From contig JBPCTD010000049.1 of assembly GCA_051006515.1 (NCBI GenBank), forward strand, positions 1 to 16,607: a stretch of DNA of 16,607 nt, read 5' to 3'. Of this stretch, positions 7,662-14,132 are shown piece after piece (positions within the stretch are counted from its first letter, which is position 1; each line of letters opens with the position of its first letter). The notes under the pieces were generated by a model that saw nothing but the letters and a program-made list of their open reading frames with translations, had not been told where the DNA came from and ran no database searches. The stretch is from ZLKRG08 sp051006515. Lineage in GTDB: Bacteria > Actinomycetota > Actinomycetes > Nanopelagicales > Nanopelagicaceae. The position numbers and the translations under genes were made by a program.

Positions 7662-8252
7662 ATGAAAAATAGAGTAGAAGTGAAAAATATTGTCGCCGTT
7701 GTTGTAATAATTGCATCCTTTTTGATCGCACTTGCTTTAGCGGTAATCTCTAACAGTCGTGAGACTTATTGGGTTGCCGCACACGATCTCACGCCTGGCC
7801 ACATGATTGATAGTCAGGATTTTGTACCCTCAAAAGTTGCATTTGGTAAGGAAGGTCAGGGCTACTTAAGTGGGTCTCAAAATCCAGTCGGTTATTCAAT
7901 TTCTAAATACGTAGCCACTGGCGAGTATTTGCATCAAAGCGCGCTACTTGAAGGCGGCGGAGAAGCCAATGTAAAACTACTTTCATTTGCGGTAGCAGCA
8001 CCAGATTTGCCAGCCGCTATAAAAATAGGAGATCAGATAAACCTTTATCAGGTCATAAATGAAAGCGGAGATGGAAAATTGATACCCAGCCAATTAGTGA
8101 TTGCCAGCATCTATGTTGTAGATATGAACCGCAAAAGTCAGAACATAGGGGGAGCAGCAATCGTGACTGTTGCGATACCTAATGAATTTGTCGAACGAGC
8201 ATTAAATGCCACACGCAAAGGACGAATGGTGGTCGTGGCAAATCATGGCTAA
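7662..8252 (+). CDS. Membrane-anchored SAF-domain protein (CpaB/RcpC-like)
   Basis: A 196-aa protein with one N-terminal membrane helix (about 10-30, VAVVVIIASFLIALALAVI) after a short basic tail, then an extracytoplasmic SAF domain (about 35-97: WVAAHDLTPGHMIDSQDF, YVATGEYLHQSALLEGG) and a C-terminal region typical of CpaB/RcpC (AAPDLPAAIKIGDQINLYQV). SAF domains occur in Flp/Tad pilus assembly proteins, flagellar FlgA and sialic acid synthases. No tadA, tadB, tadC or pilin gene is adjacent, so a pilus role is only an analogy. It is the first gene of a tightly overlapped trio and its TAA overlaps the start of the MinD-like gene by 8 bp. No clear Shine-Dalgarno precedes it; the upstream is A-rich. 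Confidence 0.8.
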   Translation: MKNRVEVKNIVAVVVIIASFLIALALAVISNSRETYWVAAHDLTPGHMIDSQDFVPSKVAFGKEGQGYLSGSQNPVGYSISKYVATGEYLHQSALLEGGGEANVKLLSFAVAAPDLPAAIKIGDQINLYQVINESGDGKLIPSQLVIASIYVVDMNRKSQNIGGAAIVTVAIPNEFVERALNATRKGRMVVVANHG

Positions 8253-9075
8253 ATTCGCCACTTTTATTGCTGACTCTGAACTTGAATCTAAAGTGATCAA
8301 AGCAATTGGTTCCATTCAAGGCGAATTGCTATTGAGAGGTGTTTCTAATGCTCAATTACTTCAACTTATGCCAGAGGTGCTAATTGTTTCAAATCTCAAC
8401 TTAAATTATGTAAATCCATTAATCCAAGTAGATAGCAAGATGGAATTTGAAGAGATTTTAAAGTTACTCGAAAATGAACTACCAGCAGAAAAATTGGCTT
8501 TCCGCAAAGGTAGCGCGAAAGTTATCTCTTTTTTAGGTCTTTCTGGTGGCGCGGGCACCACTACGCTTGCTTTGAATTTCGCTTTTGAATTAGCAATCAA
8601 ATCTGATGTGACGTTAGTAGATCTAAATGAGTGTTTTCCGGAAATAGCTTTGAACCTAAGCTTGCACCGAATTACTGAACACTATGAGCGGGTGGGTCCG
8701 AATTTAAAGGTAATCCAAGGTCTACCTAGAAGCAACGACTGCCAACAATACGTTTTTGATTTAGGAAGTAACCAAGATAGCCCTATTTTGCAGCAAACTG
8801 ATCTGCTTTATCTGGTCGCTAGAGTTAATAACAATATTTTGAATCGACTGAATAGATTATCTATTTCCCCAGATTTCTTGATTTTCAATCAATTTGAACG
8901 GACCAAAGCAGAGTTAAATTGGCTGCGTCAGATCCAGGTCGAGTACCCAAAGTTGAAGGTCGTGACAATTCCATACGACATAAAATCTATTGAGATTGCC
9001 GCAGAGCGCAGAAGTGCGCTCATCGAAGTTCTACCCAATTCGCCTGTCAGAAAGCACATCGCTACTCTTACCTAG
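8245..9075 (+). CDS. CpaE/TadZ/MinD-like P-loop protein with degenerate Walker A
   Basis: 276 aa. Residues 1-85 look like a degenerate receiver-type domain as in CpaE/TadZ. From about 92 there is a MinD/ParA-like fold: ISFLGLSGGAGTTTLALNFA, then VTLVDLNECFPEIALNLSL (A' motif, VDLD in relatives) and YVFDLGSN as the Walker B counterpart. The P-loop reads S100-G-G-A-G-T105-T-T, so the signature lysine (Ser100 here) and the phosphate-binding lysine (Thr105 here) are both lost. ATP hydrolysis is therefore unlikely; a scaffold or localisation role is inferred. I chose the ATG at 8245 over an upstream in-frame ATG at 8206, because the latter would add 13 unusual residues and a 47-bp overlap with the SAF gene. 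The TAG end overlaps the next GTG by one base. Confidence 0.8.
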   Translation: MAKFATFIADSELESKVIKAIGSIQGELLLRGVSNAQLLQLMPEVLIVSNLNLNYVNPLIQVDSKMEFEEILKLLENELPAEKLAFRKGSAKVISFLGLSGGAGTTTLALNFAFELAIKSDVTLVDLNECFPEIALNLSLHRITEHYERVGPNLKVIQGLPRSNDCQQYVFDLGSNQDSPILQQTDLLYLVARVNNNILNRLNRLSISPDFLIFNQFERTKAELNWLRQIQVEYPKLKVVTIPYDIKSIEIAAERRSALIEVLPNSPVRKHIATLT

Positions 9076-9428
9076 TGCGCGTTTACATAGCGGTTACCGC
9101 AAAACAATTGGAGCAACTTCTTACTAGCCCGCTTTCAATTGAAGATTATTTAGCGCCTGCCCAATTTGAGTTTGCAGCTGATGTAGATGAGGAGCAGCAG
9201 GAGCATTTGATTAGCCTCCTAGCTGCTGAGGATTCTATGGATTTAAATGCTGGACGTTTTGGCCTGGTGTTAGCGGTTGATTTTTCAGATGCGCAATTAA
9301 ATCAAGCGCAGCCAACTTTGGAATTTACTCAGGTAGCTGCAGCACTTTATACCGAAGATGGAGAAGAACTATCTTGGTATGCCCCTGAAGAGATCAAGTT
9401 TCAGATAGAGAGTTGGGCTCAGCGCTAG
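9075..9428 (+). CDS. DUF6912 family protein
   Basis: A 117-aa soluble acidic protein starting MRVYIAVTAKQLEQLL, which matches the short MRVY.PAT...L N-terminus of the actinobacterial DUF6912 family (Rv3231c-like, from memory). The family has no known function. There are no catalytic motifs, cysteine pairs or membrane segments; the middle (DVDEEQQEHLISLLAAEDS) is likely helical and the remainder alternates strand and helix. The GTG start overlaps the preceding TAG by one base (TAGTG), indicating translational coupling with the MinD-like protein. It is followed by a 31-bp gap to pdtaS that contains a likely promoter. The family call rests on the N-terminus, size and neighbourhood. Confidence 0.7.
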   Translation: MRVYIAVTAKQLEQLLTSPLSIEDYLAPAQFEFAADVDEEQQEHLISLLAAEDSMDLNAGRFGLVLAVDFSDAQLNQAQPTLEFTQVAAALYTEDGEELSWYAPEEIKFQIESWAQR

Positions 9429-9447
9429 CTGAGATCTCTTGTATTGG

Positions 9448-9453
9448 TAGCGT
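9448..9453 (+). promoter_or_regulatory. Candidate leaderless -10 box of pdtaS
   Basis: TAGCGT fits TANNNT and ends exactly 6 nt before the ATG at 9460, so transcription would begin at the A of ATG. There is no Shine-Dalgarno in the 31-bp gap. No good -35 is seen, which is common for leaderless actinobacterial promoters. Confidence 0.5.
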
Positions 9454-9459
9454 GAATTA

Positions 9460-10842
9460 ATGAAACAGATAGAAGAGCTACTTTCGGGCAATAGTGAATT
9501 AGCAATCTCTGATTTAAATTTCTTAAAGCGGTTAGCGCTGGATTGGCAGATTATTGCAGATTTAAGTTTTGCAGATTTAGCGCTTTGGGTTCCAACTAAA
9601 TCTGGAGATTTCATAGCTATTGCGCATGTTCGTGCCGCGACCGCTGCAACTGTCTTCCCAGAGGATTTCGTCGGAAAAGTGGAGAAGAGCTTAGAGCTCG
9701 ATGTAAGCGTAGATTTATTTCCAATCTCCATTCAAGGTCGCGAAATAGCCACACTTTCCGTACATAAGAATCCAGGATTATCTCGTAGCGTAGGCAGGCT
9801 AGAGAACACCTATCAAGAATCTGCCAGACAATTAATTGAGATGGCTTGCGAAGGTACATTTCCTTTTACCGCTTCTATTTCAGCTTTAAATCCTTCACCG
9901 CGCGTGGGTGATGGATTTATTAAATTAAATCGCGAAGGCGAGATTGTTTATGCCAGCCCAAATGGCCGCTCTGCTTTTAGCCGTTTGGGTTGGGAGAGCG
10001 AACTAGAAGCTTTATCTCTTAAAGATGTGGCGCACAAGATTTCAGGTTTACCGCAAAGTGAATTGCAGGAATTAATAAGTGCAAATTCATTAAGTCAAAT
10101 TAGTTTAGAAAATTCAGGCGTAGTAATTGAACTAACTATTTTGCCTTTGGTTAAGAGTGGACTAAGGCTTGGAGCAGTGGTTTTGCTTCATAATGTTACT
10201 GAGATGCGAAAGCGCGAACGGGAATTGCTTTTAAAGGATGCCACTATCAAAGAGATTCACCATCGCGTAAAGAACAATTTACAGACAGTTTCTGCGCTAC
10301 TTAGATTGCAGGCTAGACGCGTAGAGGACGAAGGGGCTCAGAGCGCTCTAGATGAAGCGGTCCGAAGAATCTCATCAATCGCATTGGTGCATGAGACATT
10401 GTCGGCTAGCGGCAAGGATCTAGTGGACTTTGATTCGGTAGTAGATTCTCTGATATCCCACGCAGCTGATTTAACAACGCGCACACCAAGGCGCAGTAAC
10501 GAGATAACTGTTAAACGTCTTGGAATTATTGGCTCACTTGACCCTAAGGTCGCAACGCCACTTTCGCTGGTTATCACAGAGTTGGTCGCAAATGCTATTG
10601 AACATGGACTGGCTCAAAGCGGAAATAAAGTTGATGTGATTTTTAGCAGAACTGGTAACAGTTGTGAAGTCAGGGTAGAAGATGATGGTGTGGGTTTGCC
10701 AGAAAATTTCAGTTTAAAGACAAACTCAAATTTGGGATTACAGATTGTTAGAACTTTGACTGAAAGTGAATTAAACGGTTCTCTGCAACTTTCGCGCGGA
10801 CAGATTGGTACTGTTGCGCAGCTACATTTTGAGATTCGTTAG
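9460..10842 (+). CDS. pdtaS: PdtaS-type cytosolic sensor histidine kinase (HisKA_2 family)
   Basis: A soluble 460-aa kinase without membrane helices. Order: N-terminal GAF-like domain (about 15-130; ADLALWVPTKSGDFIAIAHV), PAS domain (about 150-245; GFIKLNREGEIVYASPNG), HisKA_2 dimerisation helix with EIHHRVKNNLQTVSALLRLQ (phosphoacceptor His267 or His268), and an ATPase domain with Asn378 (ELVANAIEHG), DDGVGLP (408-414) and NLGLQIVRTL. This architecture and the HHRVKNNLQT block are those of mycobacterial PdtaS, which phosphorylates the ANTAR RNA-binding regulator PdtaR. No pdtaR is in this window, as in mycobacteria, where it is unlinked. pdtaS lies next to whiB1 in M. tuberculosis too (Rv3220c/Rv3219). 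Its stop overlaps that of whiB1 on the other strand by 4 bp. Confidence 0.9.
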   Translation: MKQIEELLSGNSELAISDLNFLKRLALDWQIIADLSFADLALWVPTKSGDFIAIAHVRAATAATVFPEDFVGKVEKSLELDVSVDLFPISIQGREIATLSVHKNPGLSRSVGRLENTYQESARQLIEMACEGTFPFTASISALNPSPRVGDGFIKLNREGEIVYASPNGRSAFSRLGWESELEALSLKDVAHKISGLPQSELQELISANSLSQISLENSGVVIELTILPLVKSGLRLGAVVLLHNVTEMRKRERELLLKDATIKEIHHRVKNNLQTVSALLRLQARRVEDEGAQSALDEAVRRISSIALVHETLSASGKDLVDFDSVVDSLISHAADLTTRTPRRSNEITVKRLGIIGSLDPKVATPLSLVITELVANAIEHGLAQSGNKVDVIFSRTGNSCEVRVEDDGVGLPENFSLKTNSNLGLQIVRTLTESELNGSLQLSRGQIGTVAQLHFEIR

Positions 10843-11111
10843 TTATCTTGGCGATTTAATTCGGCGAGCCTTGCACGATTACGAGCAGCGCGACGCTTCA
10901 TAGCGCGACGCTCATCTTCAGAGAGGCCGCCCCAAACTCCAGCATCTTGTCCCGATTCAAGCGCCCATGCCAAACATTGTTCACGCACCACGCAACGAAC
11001 GCAGACCTTCTTCGCCTCTTCAATTTGAGTGATCGCAGGTCCGGTATTTCCTACAGGGAAGAAGAGCTCTGGGTCTTCGTCACGGCATGCAGCTTGATGA
11101 CGCCAATCCAT
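10839..11111 (-). CDS. whiB1: WhiB1-type iron-sulfur transcriptional regulator
   Basis: A 90-aa Wbl protein that binds a [4Fe-4S] cluster, senses nitric oxide and acts with the primary sigma factor; WhiB1 is essential in M. tuberculosis. The four cluster cysteines are Cys9, Cys37, Cys40 and Cys46, the same spacing and numbering as mycobacterial WhiB1. The MDWRHQAACRDEDPELFFP opening, the GVWGG turn (58-62) and the basic RRAMKRRAARNRARL tail are near-diagnostic for this subfamily. I start at the ATG giving MDWRH, preceded at 8 nt by AGGTGG; an in-frame GTG at 11123 would add MDSR and destroys the spacing. It shares its stop region with convergent pdtaS (TTAG, 4-bp overlap), so there is no room for a terminator between them. 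Confidence 0.95.
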   Translation of the reverse strand: MDWRHQAACRDEDPELFFPVGNTGPAITQIEEAKKVCVRCVVREQCLAWALESGQDAGVWGGLSEDERRAMKRRAARNRARLAELNRQDN

Positions 11112-11119
11112 CCGTGAAT

Positions 11120-11125
11120 CCACCT
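11120..11125 (-). promoter_or_regulatory. Shine-Dalgarno of whiB1
   Basis: On the minus strand AGGTGG lies 8 nt before the ATG at 11111. It supports the MDWRH start over the GTG at 11123, which overlaps this very sequence. Confidence 0.7.
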
Positions 11126-11251
11126 CTTAAAGTTCGCTGTTAATTGCACTTCGATTAGTCATTACATTTTGACCAACGCGCTATTCTCCAATAGTTATCA
11201 TTTTGTTACAAGAGGCTACTGAAATTAATTGGGTGATTTAGCGCATTAAAG
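11126..11251 (-). promoter_or_regulatory. whiB1 upstream region (promoter not resolved)
   Basis: The gap between the whiB1 ribosome site and tRNA-Arg must hold the whiB1 promoter, unless it is read through from the tRNA. It is AT-rich with several TTG.../TA... combinations, but none gives a convincing -35/-10 pair at 17-18 bp. A short inverted repeat GCGC-ATTAAA-GCGC (11241-11254) lies directly at the tRNA 3' end and could help end or process the tRNA transcript. No clear CRP-like site was seen. Confidence 0.35.
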
Positions 11252-11323
11252 CGCCCTCGACAGGATTCGAACCTGTGCACCGGCCTCCGGAGGGCCGTGC
11301 TCTATCCCCTGAGCTACGAGGGC
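11252..11323 (-). tRNA. tRNA-Arg, anticodon CCG
   Basis: A full cloverleaf reads on the minus strand: acceptor GCCCTCG/CGAGGGC, D arm GCTC...GAGC, anticodon stem CGGCC/GGCCG with loop CTCCGGA (anticodon CCG at 11290-11288), T arm ACAGG-TTCGAAT-CCTGT, and discriminator G. The CCA end is not encoded (the next bases are CTT). It decodes the arginine codon CGG. Confidence 0.97.
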
Positions 11324-11377
11324 CAATTAGGTTAATCCTACTTAAATACTCTGGAAAAACTCACATCAATAAACATT

Positions 11378-11383
11378 TATCAT
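11378..11383 (+). promoter_or_regulatory. Candidate leaderless -10 box of msrAB
   Basis: TATCAT fits TANNNT and ends 7 nt before the msrAB ATG. The ATG is preceded by TTTCCACC with no Shine-Dalgarno. The spacing is one base longer than at the other candidate sites, so this is the weakest of the four. Confidence 0.4.
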
Positions 11384-11390
11384 TTCCACC

Positions 11391-12293
11391 ATGAATTCAA
11401 CTGAGCGCGGATATTTTGCTACTGGCTGCTTTTGGGGAGCAGAGCGGAGATTTTGGAATTTACCTGGCGTAATCAGCACTTCTGTTGGCTATATGGGTGG
11501 CAATAAAGAGAATCCAACATACGAAGAGGTCTGCACGGGAAAAACCAATCACGCAGAAACCGTTGAAGTTGTGTTTGATCCGCAACAGATTTCTTATCAG
11601 CGTTTACTTGAAGAATTTTTTACAATGCACGATCCAACATCATTAAATAAACAAGGTGGCGATATTGGCACTCAATATCGAAGCGCTATTTTTTATACCA
11701 ATACAGAGCAAGAAGCGCTCGCCTTCAATGCGGCAAAAGTTTACGGAAAAGTTTTAGCAGCATCTGGAATCGGACCCATTGTTACCAACATTGAAGATGC
11801 AAAACCGCATAAATATTGGCACGCGGAGGAGTACCACCAGCGCTATTTAGAGAAGAATCCAAATGGATACGACTGCCACTCATCGACTGGTGTGGCATAT
11901 CCATCCGTGGATGAAGCAGATCTACAGAAGCGACTAGATCCACTTTCTTATGAAGTCTTGCGCAAAGGCGCTACTGAAAAGCCATTTACTGGCGAATACA
12001 CCGATACCGAAACAGTGGGTGTATACAAGTGCAAAGTCTGCAACGCAGAGTTGTTTAGAAGCGAAACTAAATTTCATTCTGGTTGCGGTTGGCCATCTTT
12101 TTATGCTCCGACAGAGGATGACGCTGTAATCCTGCTAGAGGATAGATCGCTTGCACCACGAATTCGCACCGAAGTACGTTGTGCAATGTGTAATTCACAT
12201 CTAGGGCATGTCTTTGAAGGTGAAGGGTATGACACGCCTACGGATCAACGTTGGTGCATCAATTCAGTCTGTCTTTTGCTAGAGCCTAAGTAA
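11391..12293 (+). CDS. msrAB: Bifunctional peptide methionine sulfoxide reductase MsrA-MsrB fusion
   Basis: A cytosolic repair enzyme: MsrA reduces the S form and MsrB the R form of methionine sulfoxide in proteins. The MsrA domain (1 to about 157) has the catalytic Cys13 in GCFWGAE, plus GGDIGTQYRSAIFY and the KYWHAEEYHQRYL end. The MsrB domain (about 183-299) has zinc cysteines 214/217 (CKVC) and 264/267 (CAMC), FHSGCGWPSF (Cys232), HVFEGEGY and catalytic Cys289 (RWCIN). All catalytic residues are present, so both halves should be active. At 300 aa it is a normal A-B fusion without an N-terminal thioredoxin domain or signal peptide. It appears to be transcribed alone, and converges on the DNA glycosylase with 8 bp between stops. 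Confidence 0.95.
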   Translation: MNSTERGYFATGCFWGAERRFWNLPGVISTSVGYMGGNKENPTYEEVCTGKTNHAETVEVVFDPQQISYQRLLEEFFTMHDPTSLNKQGGDIGTQYRSAIFYTNTEQEALAFNAAKVYGKVLAASGIGPIVTNIEDAKPHKYWHAEEYHQRYLEKNPNGYDCHSSTGVAYPSVDEADLQKRLDPLSYEVLRKGATEKPFTGEYTDTETVGVYKCKVCNAELFRSETKFHSGCGWPSFYAPTEDDAVILLEDRSLAPRIRTEVRCAMCNSHLGHVFEGEGYDTPTDQRWCINSVCLLLEPK

Positions 12294-12301
12294 AAACTAA
12301 T

Positions 12302-12919
12302 TTATTTAGCATCTAGCGCTCGCCAGCAGTACCAGGCGACAACGCTGCGATAGGGCTGAAACTTGCCACCTTTTTTCAATAACTCTTCTGGTGTAATTTC
12401 ATTTTTGCTCTTATGAATTCGTTCCCAACCACGGCGTACGCCAAGATCACCAGTGGGCCAGATATCTAAACGGCCAAGTTGAAACATCATGAACATATCG
12501 ACAGTCCACGGACCGATACCCCAAAGTGCTGTGAGGCTCTGATAAACCAACTGATCCTCATTTTCATGCAGATTTTCAAAGTCAATCTCTTTATTCAAAG
12601 CAGCTGTAGCTAACCCCTTAATAGTTTTCGCTTTAGCTGCAGATAGTCCTACTTCTCTTAACTTGGCCTCATCTAATTTATATACAGATTTAGGTGAAAC
12701 TTTTCCGGAAGCTGCTTTAAATTTCTGGTTGATGGTGCGCGCCGCTCCAGTAGCTAATTGCTGTGAAATCACCGATGAAACTAAAGATTCAAAATGGCTT
12801 CGTTCAGGCGCATTTCTTCCCAAATCACATAAAGGCGCACTTTCGATTATTGCAAGGAACATTTTATCAATCGCCGCGATTTCCTGCACAATTTTTCGCA
12901 TCTTTGCCGGCGTTGTCAT
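12302..12919 (-). CDS. DNA-3-methyladenine glycosylase (AlkA/Mag1-like, HhH-GPD)
   Basis: A base-excision repair enzyme that cuts alkylated purines from DNA. The 205-aa protein is an HhH-GPD fold: SLVSSVISQQLATGAARTI (46-64), GLSAAKAKTIKGLA (91-104), helix-hairpin-helix LWGIGPWTV (132-140), then LGRLDIWPTGDLGVRRG with the catalytic Asp158. There is no C-terminal iron-sulfur cysteine cluster, so it is not an Nth or MutY type. It is closer in size to Mag1/AlkA-core enzymes than to full E. coli AlkA. I start at the ATG with AGAGAGG 5 nt upstream rather than the in-frame ATG at 12958, which lacks a ribosome site and would leave only 27 bp to the divergent PatB-like gene. The exact substrate range cannot be read from the sequence. 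Confidence 0.88.
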   Translation of the reverse strand: MTTPAKMRKIVQEIAAIDKMFLAIIESAPLCDLGRNAPERSHFESLVSSVISQQLATGAARTINQKFKAASGKVSPKSVYKLDEAKLREVGLSAAKAKTIKGLATAALNKEIDFENLHENEDQLVYQSLTALWGIGPWTVDMFMMFQLGRLDIWPTGDLGVRRGWERIHKSKNEITPEELLKKGGKFQPYRSVVAWYCWRALDAK

Positions 12920-12924
12920 CAATA

Positions 12925-12931
12925 CCTCTCT
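12925..12931 (-). promoter_or_regulatory. Shine-Dalgarno of the DNA glycosylase
   Basis: AGAGAGG on the minus strand, 5 nt before the ATG at 12919. It decides the start in favour of MTTPAKMRK over the longer form. Confidence 0.7.
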
Positions 12932-12973
12932 GAAAGTCCGTCGAATACTACTGCGCATTTACAAGCTCTGTTA

Positions 12974-12979
12974 TACGCT
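12974..12979 (+). promoter_or_regulatory. Candidate leaderless -10 box of the PatB-like gene
   Basis: TACGCT fits TANNNT and ends exactly 6 nt before the ATG at 12986. No Shine-Dalgarno is present (CTCTCGGT precedes the ATG). It lies in the 66-bp divergent gap shared with the glycosylase. Confidence 0.45.
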
Positions 12980-12985
12980 CTCGGT

Positions 12986-14128
12986 ATGAAGATTGAAGCT
13001 TTGCCACTTTCAGAGATGCGCACCCACCGAAGTGAGAAGTGGCGAGGTTTTCCGCCAGATGTCTTGCCACTGTTTGTCGCTGAAATGGACTTTCCAATTG
13101 CGGAGCCAATCAAGAATCAGTTGCAGGAAATGGTTTCACATTCAGATTTAGGTTATATAAGTGCCATCCCAGAATTGGGTGAGGCATTTGCCTCATTTGC
13201 AAAACGTCGCTGGGGTTGGCTAGTCAATCCAAAATATGTTCGCTTGTGTACTGATGTCGGCGTTGGCATGGTGGAAGTAATTCGTGCGACGACCAAGCCC
13301 GGTGATAAAGTCTTAATTAACTCACCGATTTATCAGAATTTCTACAATTGGATCAACGAAACAAAGGTGGAATTACTTGATGTGCCATTCATACATGACG
13401 GAGCAACTTGGGAGCTAGATTTCGAAAAAATTGAGCAGGCGTATGCAAATGGCGTAAGGGTCCACGCAATCTGCAGCCCGCACAATCCGCTGGGCCGAGT
13501 ATTTTCTCGTGAAGAGCTCATGAAAATTGTTGAACTTGCAAAGAAGTATCAAGTAACTGTTATCAGCGATGAGATTCATGCGCCACTTACATTCTCCGGG
13601 GTGAAATTCCAACCATTTTTATCTGTGAGTGAGACGGCAGCTGAAGTTGGCATCTGTGTAACTAGCTCCAGCAAAGCTTTCAATATCGCTGGATTAAAAT
13701 CGGCGCTTATCATTTCTCAATCTGAAGCGATGAATGAATTGCTTTCAAAGATGCCGCCTTCTGTTCATTTTCGCTCATCTATCTTGGGTGCATTTGCAGC
13801 AGTTGTTGCATTTAATGAATGCGATGAATGGTTAGATGGCGCAATTGCAACTATTGAATCTAATGCCCATTTCCTAAAGACTCTTTTATCTACTAATTTG
13901 CCGGCAGCTAAATATGAGATCCCCCAATGCTCATACCTTGCCTGGGTTGATGTATCTGCGCTAAATCTTGGGGATGATCCTGCTGCAGTATTTCTAGAGA
14001 AAGGCCGAGTAGCTTTTAATTCAGGCAAGATCTACGGCCAAAGTGCTGCCCAATTTGTACGCATAAATTTGGCAACCAGCGAATCAGTTTTGACTGAAGC
14101 TGTTAATCGCATGGTGAAATCACTTTAG
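12986..14128 (+). CDS. MalY/PatB-type PLP-dependent C-S lyase (putative cystathionine beta-lyase)
   Basis: A class I/II fold-type I PLP enzyme of the MalY/PatB subfamily, 380 aa, cytosolic. Subfamily marks: an N-terminal HRSEKWRG and LPLFVAEMDFPIAEP opening, SPIYQNFYNW, CSPHNPLGRV (Asn167), ISDEIHAPL (Asp195), and SSSKAFNIAGLKSA with the PLP lysine Lys230. Relatives split cystathionine into homocysteine, pyruvate and ammonia, or release thiols from cysteine conjugates. MalY of E. coli also represses maltose genes, but no maltose genes are here. The neighbouring Cys/Met PLP enzyme supports a transsulfuration role. The gene is apparently leaderless, and is followed after 4 bp by the FAD oxidoreductase, suggesting one transcript. 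A true aminotransferase activity cannot be excluded. Confidence 0.85.
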   Translation: MKIEALPLSEMRTHRSEKWRGFPPDVLPLFVAEMDFPIAEPIKNQLQEMVSHSDLGYISAIPELGEAFASFAKRRWGWLVNPKYVRLCTDVGVGMVEVIRATTKPGDKVLINSPIYQNFYNWINETKVELLDVPFIHDGATWELDFEKIEQAYANGVRVHAICSPHNPLGRVFSREELMKIVELAKKYQVTVISDEIHAPLTFSGVKFQPFLSVSETAAEVGICVTSSSKAFNIAGLKSALIISQSEAMNELLSKMPPSVHFRSSILGAFAAVVAFNECDEWLDGAIATIESNAHFLKTLLSTNLPAAKYEIPQCSYLAWVDVSALNLGDDPAAVFLEKGRVAFNSGKIYGQSAAQFVRINLATSESVLTEAVNRMVKSL

Positions 14129-14132
14129 TTTC

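Noticed and set aside
8206..8244. Longer start for the MinD-like gene, adding MPHAKDEWWSWQI
   Set aside because: These 13 residues are the out-of-frame reading of the SAF gene's conserved end and would force a 47-bp overlap; the ATG at 8245 gives a normal family N-terminus and an 8-bp overlap.
11241..11254. GCGC-ATTAAA-GCGC as a terminator for tRNA-Arg
   Set aside because: The stem is only 4 bp, overlaps the tRNA end by three bases and lacks a U-run; kept only as a remark in the whiB1 upstream region.
12663..12989. Plus-strand open frame of 108 codons over the glycosylase
   Set aside because: It runs antisense to a clear HhH-GPD enzyme and has no recognisable motif, ribosome site or partner.
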